Part shown: positions 45,818 to 54,472 of the stretch, in pieces
Position numbering within the stretch: the stretch's first letter is position 1
Layout: each line of letters starts with the position of its first letter
NCBI GenBank assembly: GCA_965216915.1
Contig: CBDCGS010000001.1
Coordinates: 1 to 64,000, forward strand
Source: CBDCGS01 sp965216915
GTDB lineage: Bacteria; Pseudomonadota; Alphaproteobacteria; UBA828
DNA: 64,000 nt
Direction of reading: 5' to 3'
Notes under the pieces: model-generated
What the model was told of the DNA's origin: nothing
Seen by the model: the letters and a program-made list of their open reading frames with translations, nothing else
The model's database searches: none
Translations under genes and position numbers: made by a program

Positions 45818-46456
45818 ATGAACCCACTCTACGTAGTCACTGACATCGAGGTTGATGGACCGAACCCCGGTGAAAACTCAATGCTGTCCTTTGCATCTGT
45901 GGCCGTGGATTCGGACTGTAAGGAGTTCGACGAGTTTCAGGCAGTATTAGAGCCGCTAGATGGAGCGAAATCGGACCCGGTCACAATGGCATGGTTCAGG
46001 AGCCAGCCCGAGGCGCTCGCCGCAGCCACTCACAACCCGAAGCCCGCGGCGGAAGTTATCTCGCGCTACATTAACTGGGTTCGTGGTCTGCCGGGTGATC
46101 CGATATTTGTTGCTCACCCTTTGGCATTCGACGGTATTTGTATAGATTATTATTTGAGGATATTTTCCGATATTCGAATTTTAAAAGGACCGTGGGTAGG
46201 CGAACGACTATTCTTTTCGGGAGGGTTGTGTCTTCAATCTTTTGCAGCCGGTAAACTCGGATGGCCGATTTGGGAATGCCGGGCGGACAACTTTCCAACA
46301 GAGTGGTTCGGGGAAAATCCGCACAATCATGTTGCCATCGATGATGCCCGCGGAAACGCGAATTTATTGATCAATTTGATGTCCGGCATTCCTCCGCGCA
46401 TGTCTCCACGGGCCCGCCCTCGCCGAGCGCCGCGACCACCGCGCGTGAGGCGGTGA
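45818..46456 (+). CDS. DEDD-type 3'-5' exonuclease (RNase T superfamily) with a replaced C-terminal tail
   Basis: 212 residues. The acidic quartet is readable: Asp9 and Glu11 in VTDIEVDGPNPG, Asp105 in PLAFDGICID, His171 and Asp176 in NHVAIDDARGNA, fitting a DEDDh exonuclease. The N terminus MNPLYVVTDIEVDGP resembles a small family of putative exoribonucleases in cyanobacteria and proteobacteria. Base composition (runs such as TTATTATTTGAGG) is far from the neighbours, so it is probably acquired. From about residue 193 (nt 46394) the frame runs antisense through a decayed isochorismatase copy, giving an Arg/Pro-rich tail. Catalytic residues are before that point. Confidence 0.8.
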   Translation: MNPLYVVTDIEVDGPNPGENSMLSFASVAVDSDCKEFDEFQAVLEPLDGAKSDPVTMAWFRSQPEALAAATHNPKPAAEVISRYINWVRGLPGDPIFVAHPLAFDGICIDYYLRIFSDIRILKGPWVGERLFFSGGLCLQSFAAGKLGWPIWECRADNFPTEWFGENPHNHVAIDDARGNANLLINLMSGIPPRMSPRARPRRAPRPPRVRR

Positions 46457-46513
46457 CCATGCCGTGGTGGGTGGCGATGTCGTAGAGCGAGGAGAGCTGC
46501 TCGCGGGGGCGAA
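46399..46513 (-). pseudogene. Fragment of an isochorismatase-family gene (C-terminal ~38 codons)
   Basis: Minus-strand residues PREQLSSLYDIATHHG and VVAALGEG match PREQASSLYDIATHYG and VVAALGDG of the intact isochorismatase at 48479-49120. At DNA level 46415-46510 and 48511-48606 agree at 85 of 96 positions by my count, same orientation. No start, catalytic Asp/Lys/Cys or N-terminal two thirds remain. The left part overlaps the exonuclease reading frame. Confidence 0.85.
46415..46510 (+). repeat. Left copy of a 96-bp direct repeat (isochorismatase 3' segment)
   Basis: Matches 48511-48606 with about 11 differences and no gaps. The copies are 2,096 bases apart and enclose the SDR, the VOC gene and the cyclase remnant. 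Confidence 0.85.
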
Positions 46514-46649
46514 CGAGGCGCGATGAGACCTCCGCATTCAACTCTGAATCCTCGGTCCGATCCATCGAGAATTATTTCTTCGACCTTCCAAGAACATGGC
46601 CATGCCCGACCACGTGAGAACGATGGCGACCTTCACCCCGTTGCCGTGG

Positions 46650-47462
46650 TCAGGTGATCTCCTCCGTGATGAAACTTCGGCCGGCAGCGGCGCCACCATC
46701 GACCGAGCAGATCGCGCCTTGCATGAATTTCGCAGCGTCGGAGGCCATATACATGACCGTCCGCGCGATTTCCTCGGACCTGCCCAGGCGTTGCACGGGG
46801 ATCGCCGCCGCGACCGCCGCCAACATCTCCTCTCGGTTGCCGCCTGCCTCGCCATAGGCGGCGTCTTGCATCGGCGTGTCGATATCGCCCGGGCAGATCA
46901 CGTTGACCCGGATGTTTTCGGTCGCCATCTCGAGGGCCAGGCATCTCGTCATGTGAACCACGGCGGCCTTCGAGCAGCCATAGGCGTCGAACCCGGCATA
47001 GCCCTGGAGCGCCGCGTCGGAGCCCATGTTCACGATCGAACCCGAGCCCTGCTTCAACATCTGGCGCAAGGTCGCACGGGCCATATAGAAGGCGCCGAAA
47101 AAATTGGTGCCCATGATTTGTTCCAGGTCCTCGTCGGTGGTGTCGACCAGCGTCGCGGTGAGCGCCACGCCGGCGTTGTTGAAAAGAATATCGATCCGGC
47201 CGAAGCGCTCGACGGTCTTGGCAACCGCCTCGTCGCAGGCTGCCGACCGGCTGATGTCGGCGAGCCAAAGTGCGGCCTCGCCGCCAGCCCCCGCGATCTC
47301 CCGGCGTAAGGTCTCGCCGCGCTCGGCGTTGCGTCCGACCAGCATTACTCGTGCGCCATGGGCCGCGAACTGGCGCGCGGTCTCGGCGCCGAGGCCCGAG
47401 GTCGCGCCGGTGATCAACACGACCTTGTCTGCGAATGCATCGGCTTTGAAAATATCTTCCAT
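46650..47462 (-). CDS. Short-chain dehydrogenase/reductase family oxidoreductase
   Basis: 270 residues of classical SDR: cofactor loop LITGATSGLGAETAR (17-30), structural NNAGVAL (95-101), catalytic Ser148 and Tyr161/Lys165 in YGCSKAAV, and VICPGDIDTPM. Arg43 after the second strand suggests NADP(H), but this is uncertain. Substrate unknown. The ATG at 47462 gives MEDIFKADAFADKVVLITG with AGGG just upstream. Lies between the two isochorismatase copies. Confidence 0.88.
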   Translation of the reverse strand: MEDIFKADAFADKVVLITGATSGLGAETARQFAAHGARVMLVGRNAERGETLRREIAGAGGEAALWLADISRSAACDEAVAKTVERFGRIDILFNNAGVALTATLVDTTDEDLEQIMGTNFFGAFYMARATLRQMLKQGSGSIVNMGSDAALQGYAGFDAYGCSKAAVVHMTRCLALEMATENIRVNVICPGDIDTPMQDAAYGEAGGNREEMLAAVAAAIPVQRLGRSEEIARTVMYMASDAAKFMQGAICSVDGGAAAGRSFITEEIT

Positions 47463-47690
47463 GGTTCCCTGTCCTTCCTTGCCTCTTTGGCCCAATGCGA
47501 TGGTGCCGAAGGCTCAAAGCGCACCTCGATCTCGGCCTCGACCCTTATCGCTTAGCACGAGCGGACGCCGAGCGGTCGAAAGCGGACGTCGCCTTCCAAC
47601 TGGGCCGACAAATCAGAGAGCGCAAGGTTGTTCAGCGTTTCACGCGGTTGCTAACCTGGTGCGACTCAGGCGCCCGAGGAGCAGCACTCG

Positions 47691-48113
47691 ATGACTTCAG
47701 CGATGATCATTCCGGCTCTGCGCTACCGCGATGCACCCGCCGCAATCGATTGGCTGTGCGCGGCTTTCGGTTTTGAGAAGCACCTCGTTGTACCGGGGGC
47801 GGCAGGCAAGATCGCTCACGCACAACTCTCCTTTCGGAACAGCATGGTCATGCTCGGCTCGGGACATGAGACCGGCGAGTACGACCGCCTGATCAAGCAA
47901 CCCACCGAAGCTGGCGGCGTGACCCAGGCACCCTACATCGTGGTGGAAGACGCCGACGCACACTATGCAAGGGCAAAGGAGGCCGGTGCTGAAATCCTAT
48001 TGGAGATCGCGGACCAGGATCATGGCGGGCGCGCCTACACCTGTCGCGACCCTGAGGGTCATGTGTGGAATTTCGGCACATACGATCCGTGGGCAACCGG
48101 CGCTAGCGCATAG
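47691..48113 (+). CDS. VOC-fold glyoxalase/bleomycin-resistance-like protein
   Basis: 140 residues. ALRYRDAPAAIDWLCAAFGFEKHL and PYIVVEDADAHYARAKEAGAEILLEIADQDHGGRAYTCRDPEGHVWNFGTYDP are the two modules of a PhnB/glyoxalase-like VOC protein. Tyr-containing R-A-Y-T-C-R-D-P-E-G-H is the usual closing block. GAGGAG lies nine bases before the ATG. Its 3' end abuts the cyclase remnant. Role unknown. Confidence 0.85.
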   Translation: MTSAMIIPALRYRDAPAAIDWLCAAFGFEKHLVVPGAAGKIAHAQLSFRNSMVMLGSGHETGEYDRLIKQPTEAGGVTQAPYIVVEDADAHYARAKEAGAEILLEIADQDHGGRAYTCRDPEGHVWNFGTYDPWATGASA

Positions 48114-48158
48114 CCGCGCAACCTTCGGCGATAGCGGACATCACATTCGGGAGGCCTG

Positions 48159-48348
48159 CTACTGGACGAGCGCGCCGTCGCCCATGAGCTTGACCTGCCG
48201 CCCGCCATGTTCCGCGATCTTCGGCTCGAACAGTGGTGCGGACAGCTGTCAGCCGCACAAGGGCCCCGACCTCATCCGCATGCATGAGCCGCGAATAACC
48301 CACGACGTCCGCGCTCAGGATCGCGGCGAGCCTCCGGAGGCGCGTGAT
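48159..48348 (-). pseudogene. Frameshifted N-terminal remnant of a class III adenylate/guanylate cyclase
   Basis: On the minus strand ITRLRRLAAILSADVVGY then SRLMHADEVGALVRL is the start of the soluble class III cyclases common in Alphaproteobacteria. After a one-base frame change the sequence continues as LFEPKIAEHGGRQVKLMGDG then ALVQ and a TAG. The two metal Asp positions (SADVVGYS and LMGDGALV) are in different frames, and the rest of the gene is missing. This is a dead copy. Confidence 0.8.
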
Positions 48349-48478
48349 CTGGGCCTTCCCTCCGCCGCCATCCCCAACAACGTCGTCATCCTTTGCGTGA
48401 CATGCGGCTGTGGCGCGCGTTCTGAACGCGCGGACCAGGAAGTGCCGAGGCCGGTGCTTCAGTCCGCTTCAGACACGC

Positions 48479-49120
48479 CTATCCCGGCACCTCGCGGTTC
48501 ACCACCAGCGCGCCGTCGCCAAGCGCCGCGACCACCGCGTGTGAGTCCGTGACGATGCCGTAGTGGGTGGCGATGTCGTAGAGGGAGGAGGCTTGCTCGC
48601 GGGGGCCCGTGGCGGCGACGCAGTCCTCCGGGACGACGGCGGTGTAGCCGAGGAAGAAGGCGTCGTGCACCGTCGCGCGCACGCAGATGTTGGTGACCAC
48701 GCCCATCATGACCAGCGTGTCGACCGCGAGGTCCTTCAGCGTCACGTCCAGATCTGTGTTGAAGAACCCCGAGTAACGCCGCTTGATGACCCGGATATCC
48801 CCATCACGCGGCGCGAGGTCATCGATCACCTCGGCGCCCCATTCGCCCTCGAAGCAGTGCGGCGTGCGCTTGAGGTGCTCGCGGTCTTGGCGGACGGTCT
48901 TGCGGTGCGTGTCGTTGATGAAGAGGATCGGCGCGCCGGCCGCGCGTGCCGCCTCGATCACCGCGCGCTGCGGCGGCACCAAGGCCGCGTAGCCCGGCAG
49001 CACCATGGCGCCGCCCGGCTTGCAGAAATCGTTGAGCATGTCGATCACGAGCACGGCGGTGCGCGCCGGCGTGAGCCGCGCCTCGCTCGCGACATTGTGG
49101 GCCGAGAAGACGTCGATCAT
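48479..49120 (-). CDS. Isochorismatase-family cysteine hydrolase
   Basis: 213 residues with the full triad: Asp27 in LVIDMLNDF, Lys113 in RVIKRRYSGF and Cys146 in GVVTNICVRATVHDA. The cis-peptide VVTN is present. The family includes nicotinamidases, N-carbamoylsarcosine amidohydrolases, biuret and ureidoacrylate hydrolases, all C-N bond hydrolases. Position just before a urea/amide importer on the same strand supports an amide substrate, by inference. The 3' end is duplicated at 46.4 kb. Confidence 0.9.
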   Translation of the reverse strand: MIDVFSAHNVASEARLTPARTAVLVIDMLNDFCKPGGAMVLPGYAALVPPQRAVIEAARAAGAPILFINDTHRKTVRQDREHLKRTPHCFEGEWGAEVIDDLAPRDGDIRVIKRRYSGFFNTDLDVTLKDLAVDTLVMMGVVTNICVRATVHDAFFLGYTAVVPEDCVAATGPREQASSLYDIATHYGIVTDSHAVVAALGDGALVVNREVPG

Positions 49121-49266
49121 CGCGCGATCCCCTTGCCGCCTGACGCGCGTGTCATCGCGCGGGCCGAGTATACGGTGCGGCGGGCCGGGGACGACAGGCG
49201 CAGACCGCGGCCCTTGGCGTCGGCCAAGCAGCGGGCGCTACTCGAGGTCGGGTCCCGTGACCCCCA

Positions 49267-49959
49267 CTAGATCCCGAGATATTCGTCGACGATGGCGCGG
49301 TCGGAGAGCTGCTCGGGCGCGACGGTGGCGACGATCTGGCCCTTCTGGATGATCAGCACGCGCTCGGCGAGCGCCGCGATGAACTGCAGGTTCTGCTCGA
49401 CCAGGAGCACCGTGAGGTCGAGCGCGGCGGCAAGCTCCTTCAGCTTGGCCTGGATCTGATCGACGATCGAGGGCTGGATGCCCTCGGTCGGCTCGTCGAG
49501 CAGCACGAGGCGGGGCTTGCCGGCGAGGCAGCGGGCGAGCGCGAGGATCTGCTGCTCGCCGCCCGAGAGTGCGCGCCCCTGGCGGTCCATGAGCTCGCGG
49601 AGGATCGGAAAATAGTCGAGCAGCACGGGGATCTGGCTCTCGCCGCCGCGCACGATCTCGCCCATGCGGAGATTGTCCAGGACGCTGAGCTGCGGGTAGA
49701 TGTCGCGCCCCTGGGGCACATAGCCCATGCCCGCGCGCGCCCGCTTGTGCATGCCGAGGCGCGTGATGTCGGCACCGTCGAAGCGGATCGTGCCGTCGGT
49801 CGCGCGGATCTCACCGACCAGTGTGCGCAGCAGCGTGGTCTTGCCCATCCCGTTGTGGCCGAGCACGCCGACGATCTCGCCCGGGCGCATCGCAAACTCC
49901 ACCCCGTTGAGGATCGGGATGCGGCCATAGCCCGCGTGAAGGCCGCTCACCTCAAGCAA
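49267..49959 (-). CDS. urtE: Urea/amide-type ABC transporter ATPase UrtE-like
   Basis: 230 residues: Walker A GHNGMGKTT, signature LSGGEQQILALARCL, Walker B LVLLDEPTEGIQPSI. DEPTEGIQPS is characteristic of UrtE among branched-chain-type ATPases. Start is a TTG at 49959, eight bases after GGGAG and overlapping the urtD-like stop by eight bases, giving the usual UrtE length; the longer frame reads antisense-like residues. Last gene of the importer cluster. Confidence 0.9.
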   Translation of the reverse strand: MLEVSGLHAGYGRIPILNGVEFAMRPGEIVGVLGHNGMGKTTLLRTLVGEIRATDGTIRFDGADITRLGMHKRARAGMGYVPQGRDIYPQLSVLDNLRMGEIVRGGESQIPVLLDYFPILRELMDRQGRALSGGEQQILALARCLAGKPRLVLLDEPTEGIQPSIVDQIQAKLKELAAALDLTVLLVEQNLQFIAALAERVLIIQKGQIVATVAPEQLSDRAIVDEYLGI

Positions 49960-50680
49960 GGCCCGAGCTCCCGAGATAAACGTCGCGCACGGTCTGATCC
50001 GCCTGGATCTGGGCCATGGTGTCCTCGGCGAGCACGCGCCCTTGGTGGAACACGGTGACGGTCTCGGCGATCTGGCGGATGAACTGCATGTCGTGCTCGA
50101 CCACGACAATGGTGGTCGTGCGGTTGACCTCGCGGATCAGCTCGGCGGTGCGGTTGGTCTCCTCGATGCTCATGCCGGCGGTCGGCTCATCGAGCAGGAT
50201 GATCTTGGGCTCGAGCACGATGAGCATGCCGAACTCCACCCATTGGCGGCGCCCATGGGCGAGCTCGCCGACGAGATGGTCGCGGATGTCATCGAGCTTG
50301 AGGCGGGCGAGCGTGGCGTCGACGGTCTCGCCCGCGGCGCCCGCGCCGTGGCGGAAGCGCGCGGCGAGCCAGAGGTTCTCGTGCACGGTGATGCCGTCAT
50401 AGACGTCCGGCACCTGGTTCTTGATGCCGATGCCCATGCGGCTGATCTCGTGCGACTGTGCGCGGCTGATGTCGCGCCCCTCAAAGAGGATGTGCCCCGA
50501 GGTCGGGCGAAGCTGCGCCGTCAGCATCTTGAAGAAGGTGCTCTTGCCCGCGCCGTTGGGCCCGATGAGGCAGCGCAGCTCGCCGGGTTGGAGCGCGAAG
50601 TCCACGCCTGCGATCGCCCGCACGCCGCCGAAGCGCTTTTCCAGGGCGCGCGTCTCGAGGATCGGGGTTGCGTCGGTCAT
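49952..50680 (-). CDS. urtD: Urea/amide-type ABC transporter ATPase UrtD-like
   Basis: 242 residues: Walker A GPNGAGKST, the unusual signature ELAHGRRQWVEFGMLI and Walker B IILLDEPTAGMSIEE. A HGxxQWxE signature in place of LSGGQ is typical of UrtD. KNQVPDVYDGITVHENLWLA is the Q-loop region. It forms the ATPase pair with the next gene and overlaps it. Confidence 0.9.
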   Translation of the reverse strand: MTDATPILETRALEKRFGGVRAIAGVDFALQPGELRCLIGPNGAGKSTFFKMLTAQLRPTSGHILFEGRDISRAQSHEISRMGIGIKNQVPDVYDGITVHENLWLAARFRHGAGAAGETVDATLARLKLDDIRDHLVGELAHGRRQWVEFGMLIVLEPKIILLDEPTAGMSIEETNRTAELIREVNRTTTIVVVEHDMQFIRQIAETVTVFHQGRVLAEDTMAQIQADQTVRDVYLGSSGLA

Positions 50681-50690
50681 CGCCCCTCCC

Positions 50691-51815
50691 CTAGCGCAAC
50701 CGCCTGAGACGGCGGAACAGCATGCGCACCAGCTCGTCGACGCCCCAATCGACCGCGGCGATGGCGCGCGGCAGCTCGCGCAACCGGCGCGCGACGCCGG
50801 CCCGATCGCGCCACATGTCGGGCAACGTGCCGATGGTCGGCAAGAGCCCGCGCTGGAACACGAGGACGAACACGATCAGCACCGCGCCGAGCACCAGCGT
50901 CACCTGGCCGACGCCCTGGGTGCCGAGCCAGCCTTTGAAGTGCTCGATCGCGAAGACGCCCGCGATCGGGCCGATCAGCGTCGCCTTGCCGCCGACCAGC
51001 ACCCACATGATCACGTCGGCCGCGCGCCCGAGCGAGAACATCTCGGGATGCGCCAGCGGGATCGACATCGCGTAAAAACAGCCGCCGAGGCCCGCGACCC
51101 CGCCCGCGAGCATGAAGGCGGCGAGCTTGTAGCGCCGTGTGTCGTAGCCGAGCAGCGCGGTGCGCCGCTCGTTCTCCCGGATGCCGACGAGGATGCGGCC
51201 GAACTGCGTGATCAAGACGAGCCGGAGCCCGATATAGACGAGTACCATGATCACGGCGCCGGTGTAGAAGAACCAGTTGATGTCGAGCTGCACGCTCGGG
51301 TTCCAGGGCACGTCGAGCTGCGGCACGGTCGGGATGCCGTTCTGCCCGTTGAGGCGCACCTTGCCGATGACATATTGGTCGCCCGAGGTGGCGCGGATGC
51401 CTTTCTCCAGGATCAGCGTGAAGACGAGCGTGATGACGCTCAGATAGATCTCGCTGATGCGGCCATAGATCATGAAGTAGCCGAGGATACCGGCGGCCGT
51501 CATGGCGAGCGCGATGGCAAAGAAGACGGAGCCCGTGGTTTCGCCCGTGTTGAGCGCAAGCACGGTGTAGCCATAGCCGCCGAGGCCGAAGAACGCCGTC
51601 TGCCCGAAGCTCAAGATGCCGCTGAAGCCCCAAAGGAAGCCCATGCTGAGCGCGAGCAGCGCCATGCCGAAGAAGCGCGACATCTCGAGGATCACAAAGA
51701 TCTCGAGATATTGCGGCATGGTGAGGAAGAAGGCGCCGAGCGCGGCGACGAAGAGCCACCACCACCAGCGCGGGCGCTGGCTGGGCTGCTGCATGGCGAT
51801 CACGCGGTAGGCCAT
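50691..51815 (-). CDS. urtC: Branched-chain/urea-type ABC transporter permease UrtC-like
   Basis: 374 residues, strongly hydrophobic, LivM/UrtC family. Family blocks include GFLWGFSGILSFGQTAFFGLGGYGYTV, RILVGIRENERRTALLGYDTRRYKL and GGVAGLGGCFYAMSIPLA, the last two forming the cytoplasmic coupling loop. The C terminus is Arg-rich. It starts four bases after the urtB-like stop and is followed ten bases later by urtD. Confidence 0.9.
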   Translation of the reverse strand: MAYRVIAMQQPSQRPRWWWWLFVAALGAFFLTMPQYLEIFVILEMSRFFGMALLALSMGFLWGFSGILSFGQTAFFGLGGYGYTVLALNTGETTGSVFFAIALAMTAAGILGYFMIYGRISEIYLSVITLVFTLILEKGIRATSGDQYVIGKVRLNGQNGIPTVPQLDVPWNPSVQLDINWFFYTGAVIMVLVYIGLRLVLITQFGRILVGIRENERRTALLGYDTRRYKLAAFMLAGGVAGLGGCFYAMSIPLAHPEMFSLGRAADVIMWVLVGGKATLIGPIAGVFAIEHFKGWLGTQGVGQVTLVLGAVLIVFVLVFQRGLLPTIGTLPDMWRDRAGVARRLRELPRAIAAVDWGVDELVRMLFRRLRRLR

Positions 51816-51818
51816 GGC

Positions 51819-52679
51819 TTACACCCCCCGCGTCATGCGCCCGGTGATGCCGAGCGGCAGCAGGCGCAGCAGGATGATCGCGACGAAGAGCACCGTCATC
51901 TCGCCGATCACCGACGAGGTCAGCGTCGCGACGACGCCGTCGATGGTGCTAAACAAGCCCGACGCCGTGGTCGTGCCGACGAGCGGCAGATGGCCGCCCG
52001 AGATCACGGTGATGAAGGCCTTCGCGATGTAGGCGACGCCGAGCGTCGGGTAGGCGCCGACGATCGGCACCAGCACGGCGCCCGCGAAGCCGGTGAGCGC
52101 CGAGCCGAAGCCGAAGGTCAGCATGTAGACCAGGCTGCGGTTGACCCCGAGCGCCGAGGAAATGTTGGGGTTCTGCATCGTGCCGCGCACGATCAGCCCG
52201 TATTTGGTGAAGCGCCAAAATGCGTAGACGCCGGCCAGGACGGCGACCGCGATGCCGATCATCACGAGGCCATAGAGTGGCAGGCCGAAGGTGCCGACCT
52301 GCACATTGCCGAGCGGTGCGGCGACGCTTTCGGTCTGCGGCCCGAAGATGGTCGTGACACCGCCGACGAGCAGCAGGCTCAAGCCCCAGGTCGCGAGCAG
52401 CGTGTCGATGATGCGGCCATAGAGCCACTGGATGACGAGGCGCTCGACGATGATGCCGAACACGCCGACCGCAGCCGCCGCGAGAAAGAGCGAGACCCAG
52501 AGGTTGATCCCGGCGGCGGTGCAGAGCGTGCAGAAATAGGCGCCGAGCATGAGGAACTCGCCCTGCGCCAGGTTGATCACGCGCATCATCCCGAAGATGA
52601 CGGCGAGCCCGAGGCTGATCAGGATGAAGATCGAGAACGAGAAGCCGATCTGGAAGAGGTAGTTGGCGACCTGATCCAC
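51819..52679 (-). CDS. urtB: Branched-chain/urea-type ABC transporter permease UrtB-like
   Basis: 286 residues of LivH/UrtB type: ISLGLAVIFGMMRVINLAQGEFLMLGAYF near the N terminus and GFGSALTGFAGAVLVPIVGAYPTLG in the coupling region. I chose a GTG start at 52679 (VDQVANYLFQIGFSF), seven bases after GAGGA, because the upstream extension is Arg/Pro-rich and not family-like. It lies 160 bases downstream of the binding-protein gene, across a hairpin. Confidence 0.88.
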   Translation of the reverse strand: MDQVANYLFQIGFSFSIFILISLGLAVIFGMMRVINLAQGEFLMLGAYFCTLCTAAGINLWVSLFLAAAAVGVFGIIVERLVIQWLYGRIIDTLLATWGLSLLLVGGVTTIFGPQTESVAAPLGNVQVGTFGLPLYGLVMIGIAVAVLAGVYAFWRFTKYGLIVRGTMQNPNISSALGVNRSLVYMLTFGFGSALTGFAGAVLVPIVGAYPTLGVAYIAKAFITVISGGHLPLVGTTTASGLFSTIDGVVATLTSSVIGEMTVLFVAIILLRLLPLGITGRMTRGV

Positions 52680-52798
52680 AGGGGGTCCTCGCGCGGCGAA
52701 GCGGGCGAATCGTGTAAGCCGACCGGGACCGGGCGGCAACGGTGAGAAACGATCGAACGGGTGATGGCAGAGCGCGACCCCGCGCCCCGGTCGAGGAC

Positions 52799-52823
52799 GG
52801 AGGCGCCCTAAGCCGGCGCCCCC
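52799..52823 (-). other. Hairpin between binding-protein and permease genes
   Basis: Arms GGAGGCGCC (52799-52807) and GGCGCCCCC (52815-52823) pair along nine bases with one wobble, with a seven-base loop. There is no T-run on either strand. In importer operons such stems often protect the upstream binding-protein message and lower downstream expression; that role is inferred. Confidence 0.5.
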
Positions 52824-52838
52824 GCCCTCAGTTGAGCT

Positions 52839-54083
52839 TTAGACTTCGACCTCGTACTGGGTCTTGTCGTCCGGGTTGGCGTGCAGATCGCAGACCAGCT
52901 GTGTGTCGGTCGGCGGGCGCTGCGAGAACGAGCGGAGCACGTCGAAGCTCTGCGTCTTGTTGCCGCGCACGAGGTGGATATCCATCGTGGTGTGGTTGGT
53001 TTGGCCGTCGACCGAGTACTTGCCGCCGGCGCCATCGACGCTGACGCCGCCCTTGGCAAGCGCATCCATCACCGCATCGGGGCTCGGATCGCCGGCCTGG
53101 CGCACGGCCTCGGCCCACACCTTGACGCCGCGCTCGCCATATTCGCCGTACTCGCCGACATAGCCGCTGTCGCCCGTGTAGGCGTGAAAGCGCGACACGA
53201 AATCCTTCGCGGCCGGCGTGTCGAGATCATCGACGAAGGAGGTCGCGAGCACGAGGCCGTCGCCCTCTTCGGGGCTGAGCTGGGTTTGCTCGAGGCCGAC
53301 ACCATAGGTGCTCGAGGCGAGCATCATGTTGGCTTTGCCGATCGAGGCTTCGAACTGGCGATAGAACGCGATATGCGCGCCGCCGACCAGGGCCGAGAGC
53401 ACGACGTCGGGCTTCGCCGCCTGGATCCGCGAGATCGCCGGCTGGAAGTTGGAGACATCGAGCGGGAAGAACTCGACCGCGAGATCCTCGCCGCCGAAGT
53501 CGCGCGTGAACTTCTGCATCCACTTCGAGGTGATGTGGCCGTAATTGTAGTCGGCCGCGAGGATGTAGGTGCGCTTGCCGCCGAGCTCGTTGACCACATA
53601 GTCCATCAACGGCTCGAGCTGCTGCGCCGGCACCATGCCGGTCGAGACATGCCGGCGGTCGCAGACGCCGCCCTCATAGAGGGAGTTGTAGAAGAGTAGC
53701 CCCTTGAAGCGGTTGACGATCGGGCGCATCACCTCGCGCGACGAGCTGGTGATGCCGCCATGCACGACCACGCATTTGTCCTTGACCAGCGCCTCGGTGA
53801 CGTATTGCGAGTTGAACTGGCCGTCGGACTGCGAATCGTAGAAGACGAGCTCGAGCGGGCGGCCGAGCAAGCCGCCGGCGGCGTTGATCTCGTCCACCGC
53901 CATCGCGGTCGCCTGGATCTGCTTCAGGCTGTAGATGTTGAGAATGCCGGTGCGGTCGAGAATGTTGCCGACCTTGATCGGCTCCTCCGCCGCCAGACCC
54001 TCGCGCCTAAGCACATGGGGCAAGCTTGCGAATGCGAGCGCGCCGGACGCCGCCTGGAAGAATTGTCTCCGGCTCAGTCTCAT
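52839..54083 (-). CDS. Urea/amide-type ABC transporter substrate-binding protein
   Basis: 414 residues with a Tat-type leader, RLSRRQFFQAASGALAFA. The mature part is a type I periplasmic binding protein: PIKVGNILDRTGILNIYSL, AVDEINAAGGLLGRPLELV and GLLFYNSLYEGG. LFYNSLYEGGVCDRRH and YNYGHITSKWMQKF resemble UrtA/AmiC/FmdD binders of urea and short amides more than leucine binders. GGGAG precedes the ATG by six bases. First gene of the five-gene importer operon. Confidence 0.9.
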   Translation of the reverse strand: MRLSRRQFFQAASGALAFASLPHVLRREGLAAEEPIKVGNILDRTGILNIYSLKQIQATAMAVDEINAAGGLLGRPLELVFYDSQSDGQFNSQYVTEALVKDKCVVVHGGITSSSREVMRPIVNRFKGLLFYNSLYEGGVCDRRHVSTGMVPAQQLEPLMDYVVNELGGKRTYILAADYNYGHITSKWMQKFTRDFGGEDLAVEFFPLDVSNFQPAISRIQAAKPDVVLSALVGGAHIAFYRQFEASIGKANMMLASSTYGVGLEQTQLSPEEGDGLVLATSFVDDLDTPAAKDFVSRFHAYTGDSGYVGEYGEYGERGVKVWAEAVRQAGDPSPDAVMDALAKGGVSVDGAGGKYSVDGQTNHTTMDIHLVRGNKTQSFDVLRSFSQRPPTDTQLVCDLHANPDDKTQYEVEV

Positions 54084-54472
54084 GGTGATCTCCCTTTGTC
54101 CCCGCCGGGCAGCCGCGTTGGCCCGCCCTCACTGCCCTAATTATTGCAGGTTCGCAGCTTCCATCAACTCCGTCCGACGCCCGAGGATCTTGACGCCCCG
54201 TGCGCAACGCCCGTGCCGCCCCACCGCCGGCCGTCCCGCCCCCGGCGCCGGGAGATCCACCGCACAGGCAAACGCCCGTCCCGTTCGTGGCCCCCGGCGC
54301 GCAGGCCGATTTATCTGAGGGCTGCACAGACCCGCCGCGATCCGCCCGACGCGCGCGAAATCAAATCAATCTTGCGTCGTCAGAACTCATTCCCGGCCCT
54401 TTTGCTTGAACCGTCGAAGCGCCTGTGCTGGTTTTGACAATCGCACCGAGGTCAGACGCGAGGTCGGAGCCA
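54084..54472. other. Divergent intergenic region between importer operon and small secreted protein
   Basis: About 390 bases without a gene, holding the importer promoter at 54140-54167 and the leader of the secreted-protein gene. Nothing else recognised. Confidence 0.5.
54140..54167 (-). promoter_or_regulatory. Sigma-70-like promoter of the importer operon
   Basis: On the minus strand TTGATG (54162-54167) and AATAAT (54140-54145) are spaced by 16 bases, ending about 57 bases before the binding-protein ATG. No sigma-54 or Ntr-type site was seen. Confidence 0.45.

Noticed and set aside
50421..52745. 774-codon open frame antisense to urtD, urtC and urtB
   Set aside because: Very His/Asp/Glu/Arg-rich shadow of three well-supported importer genes.
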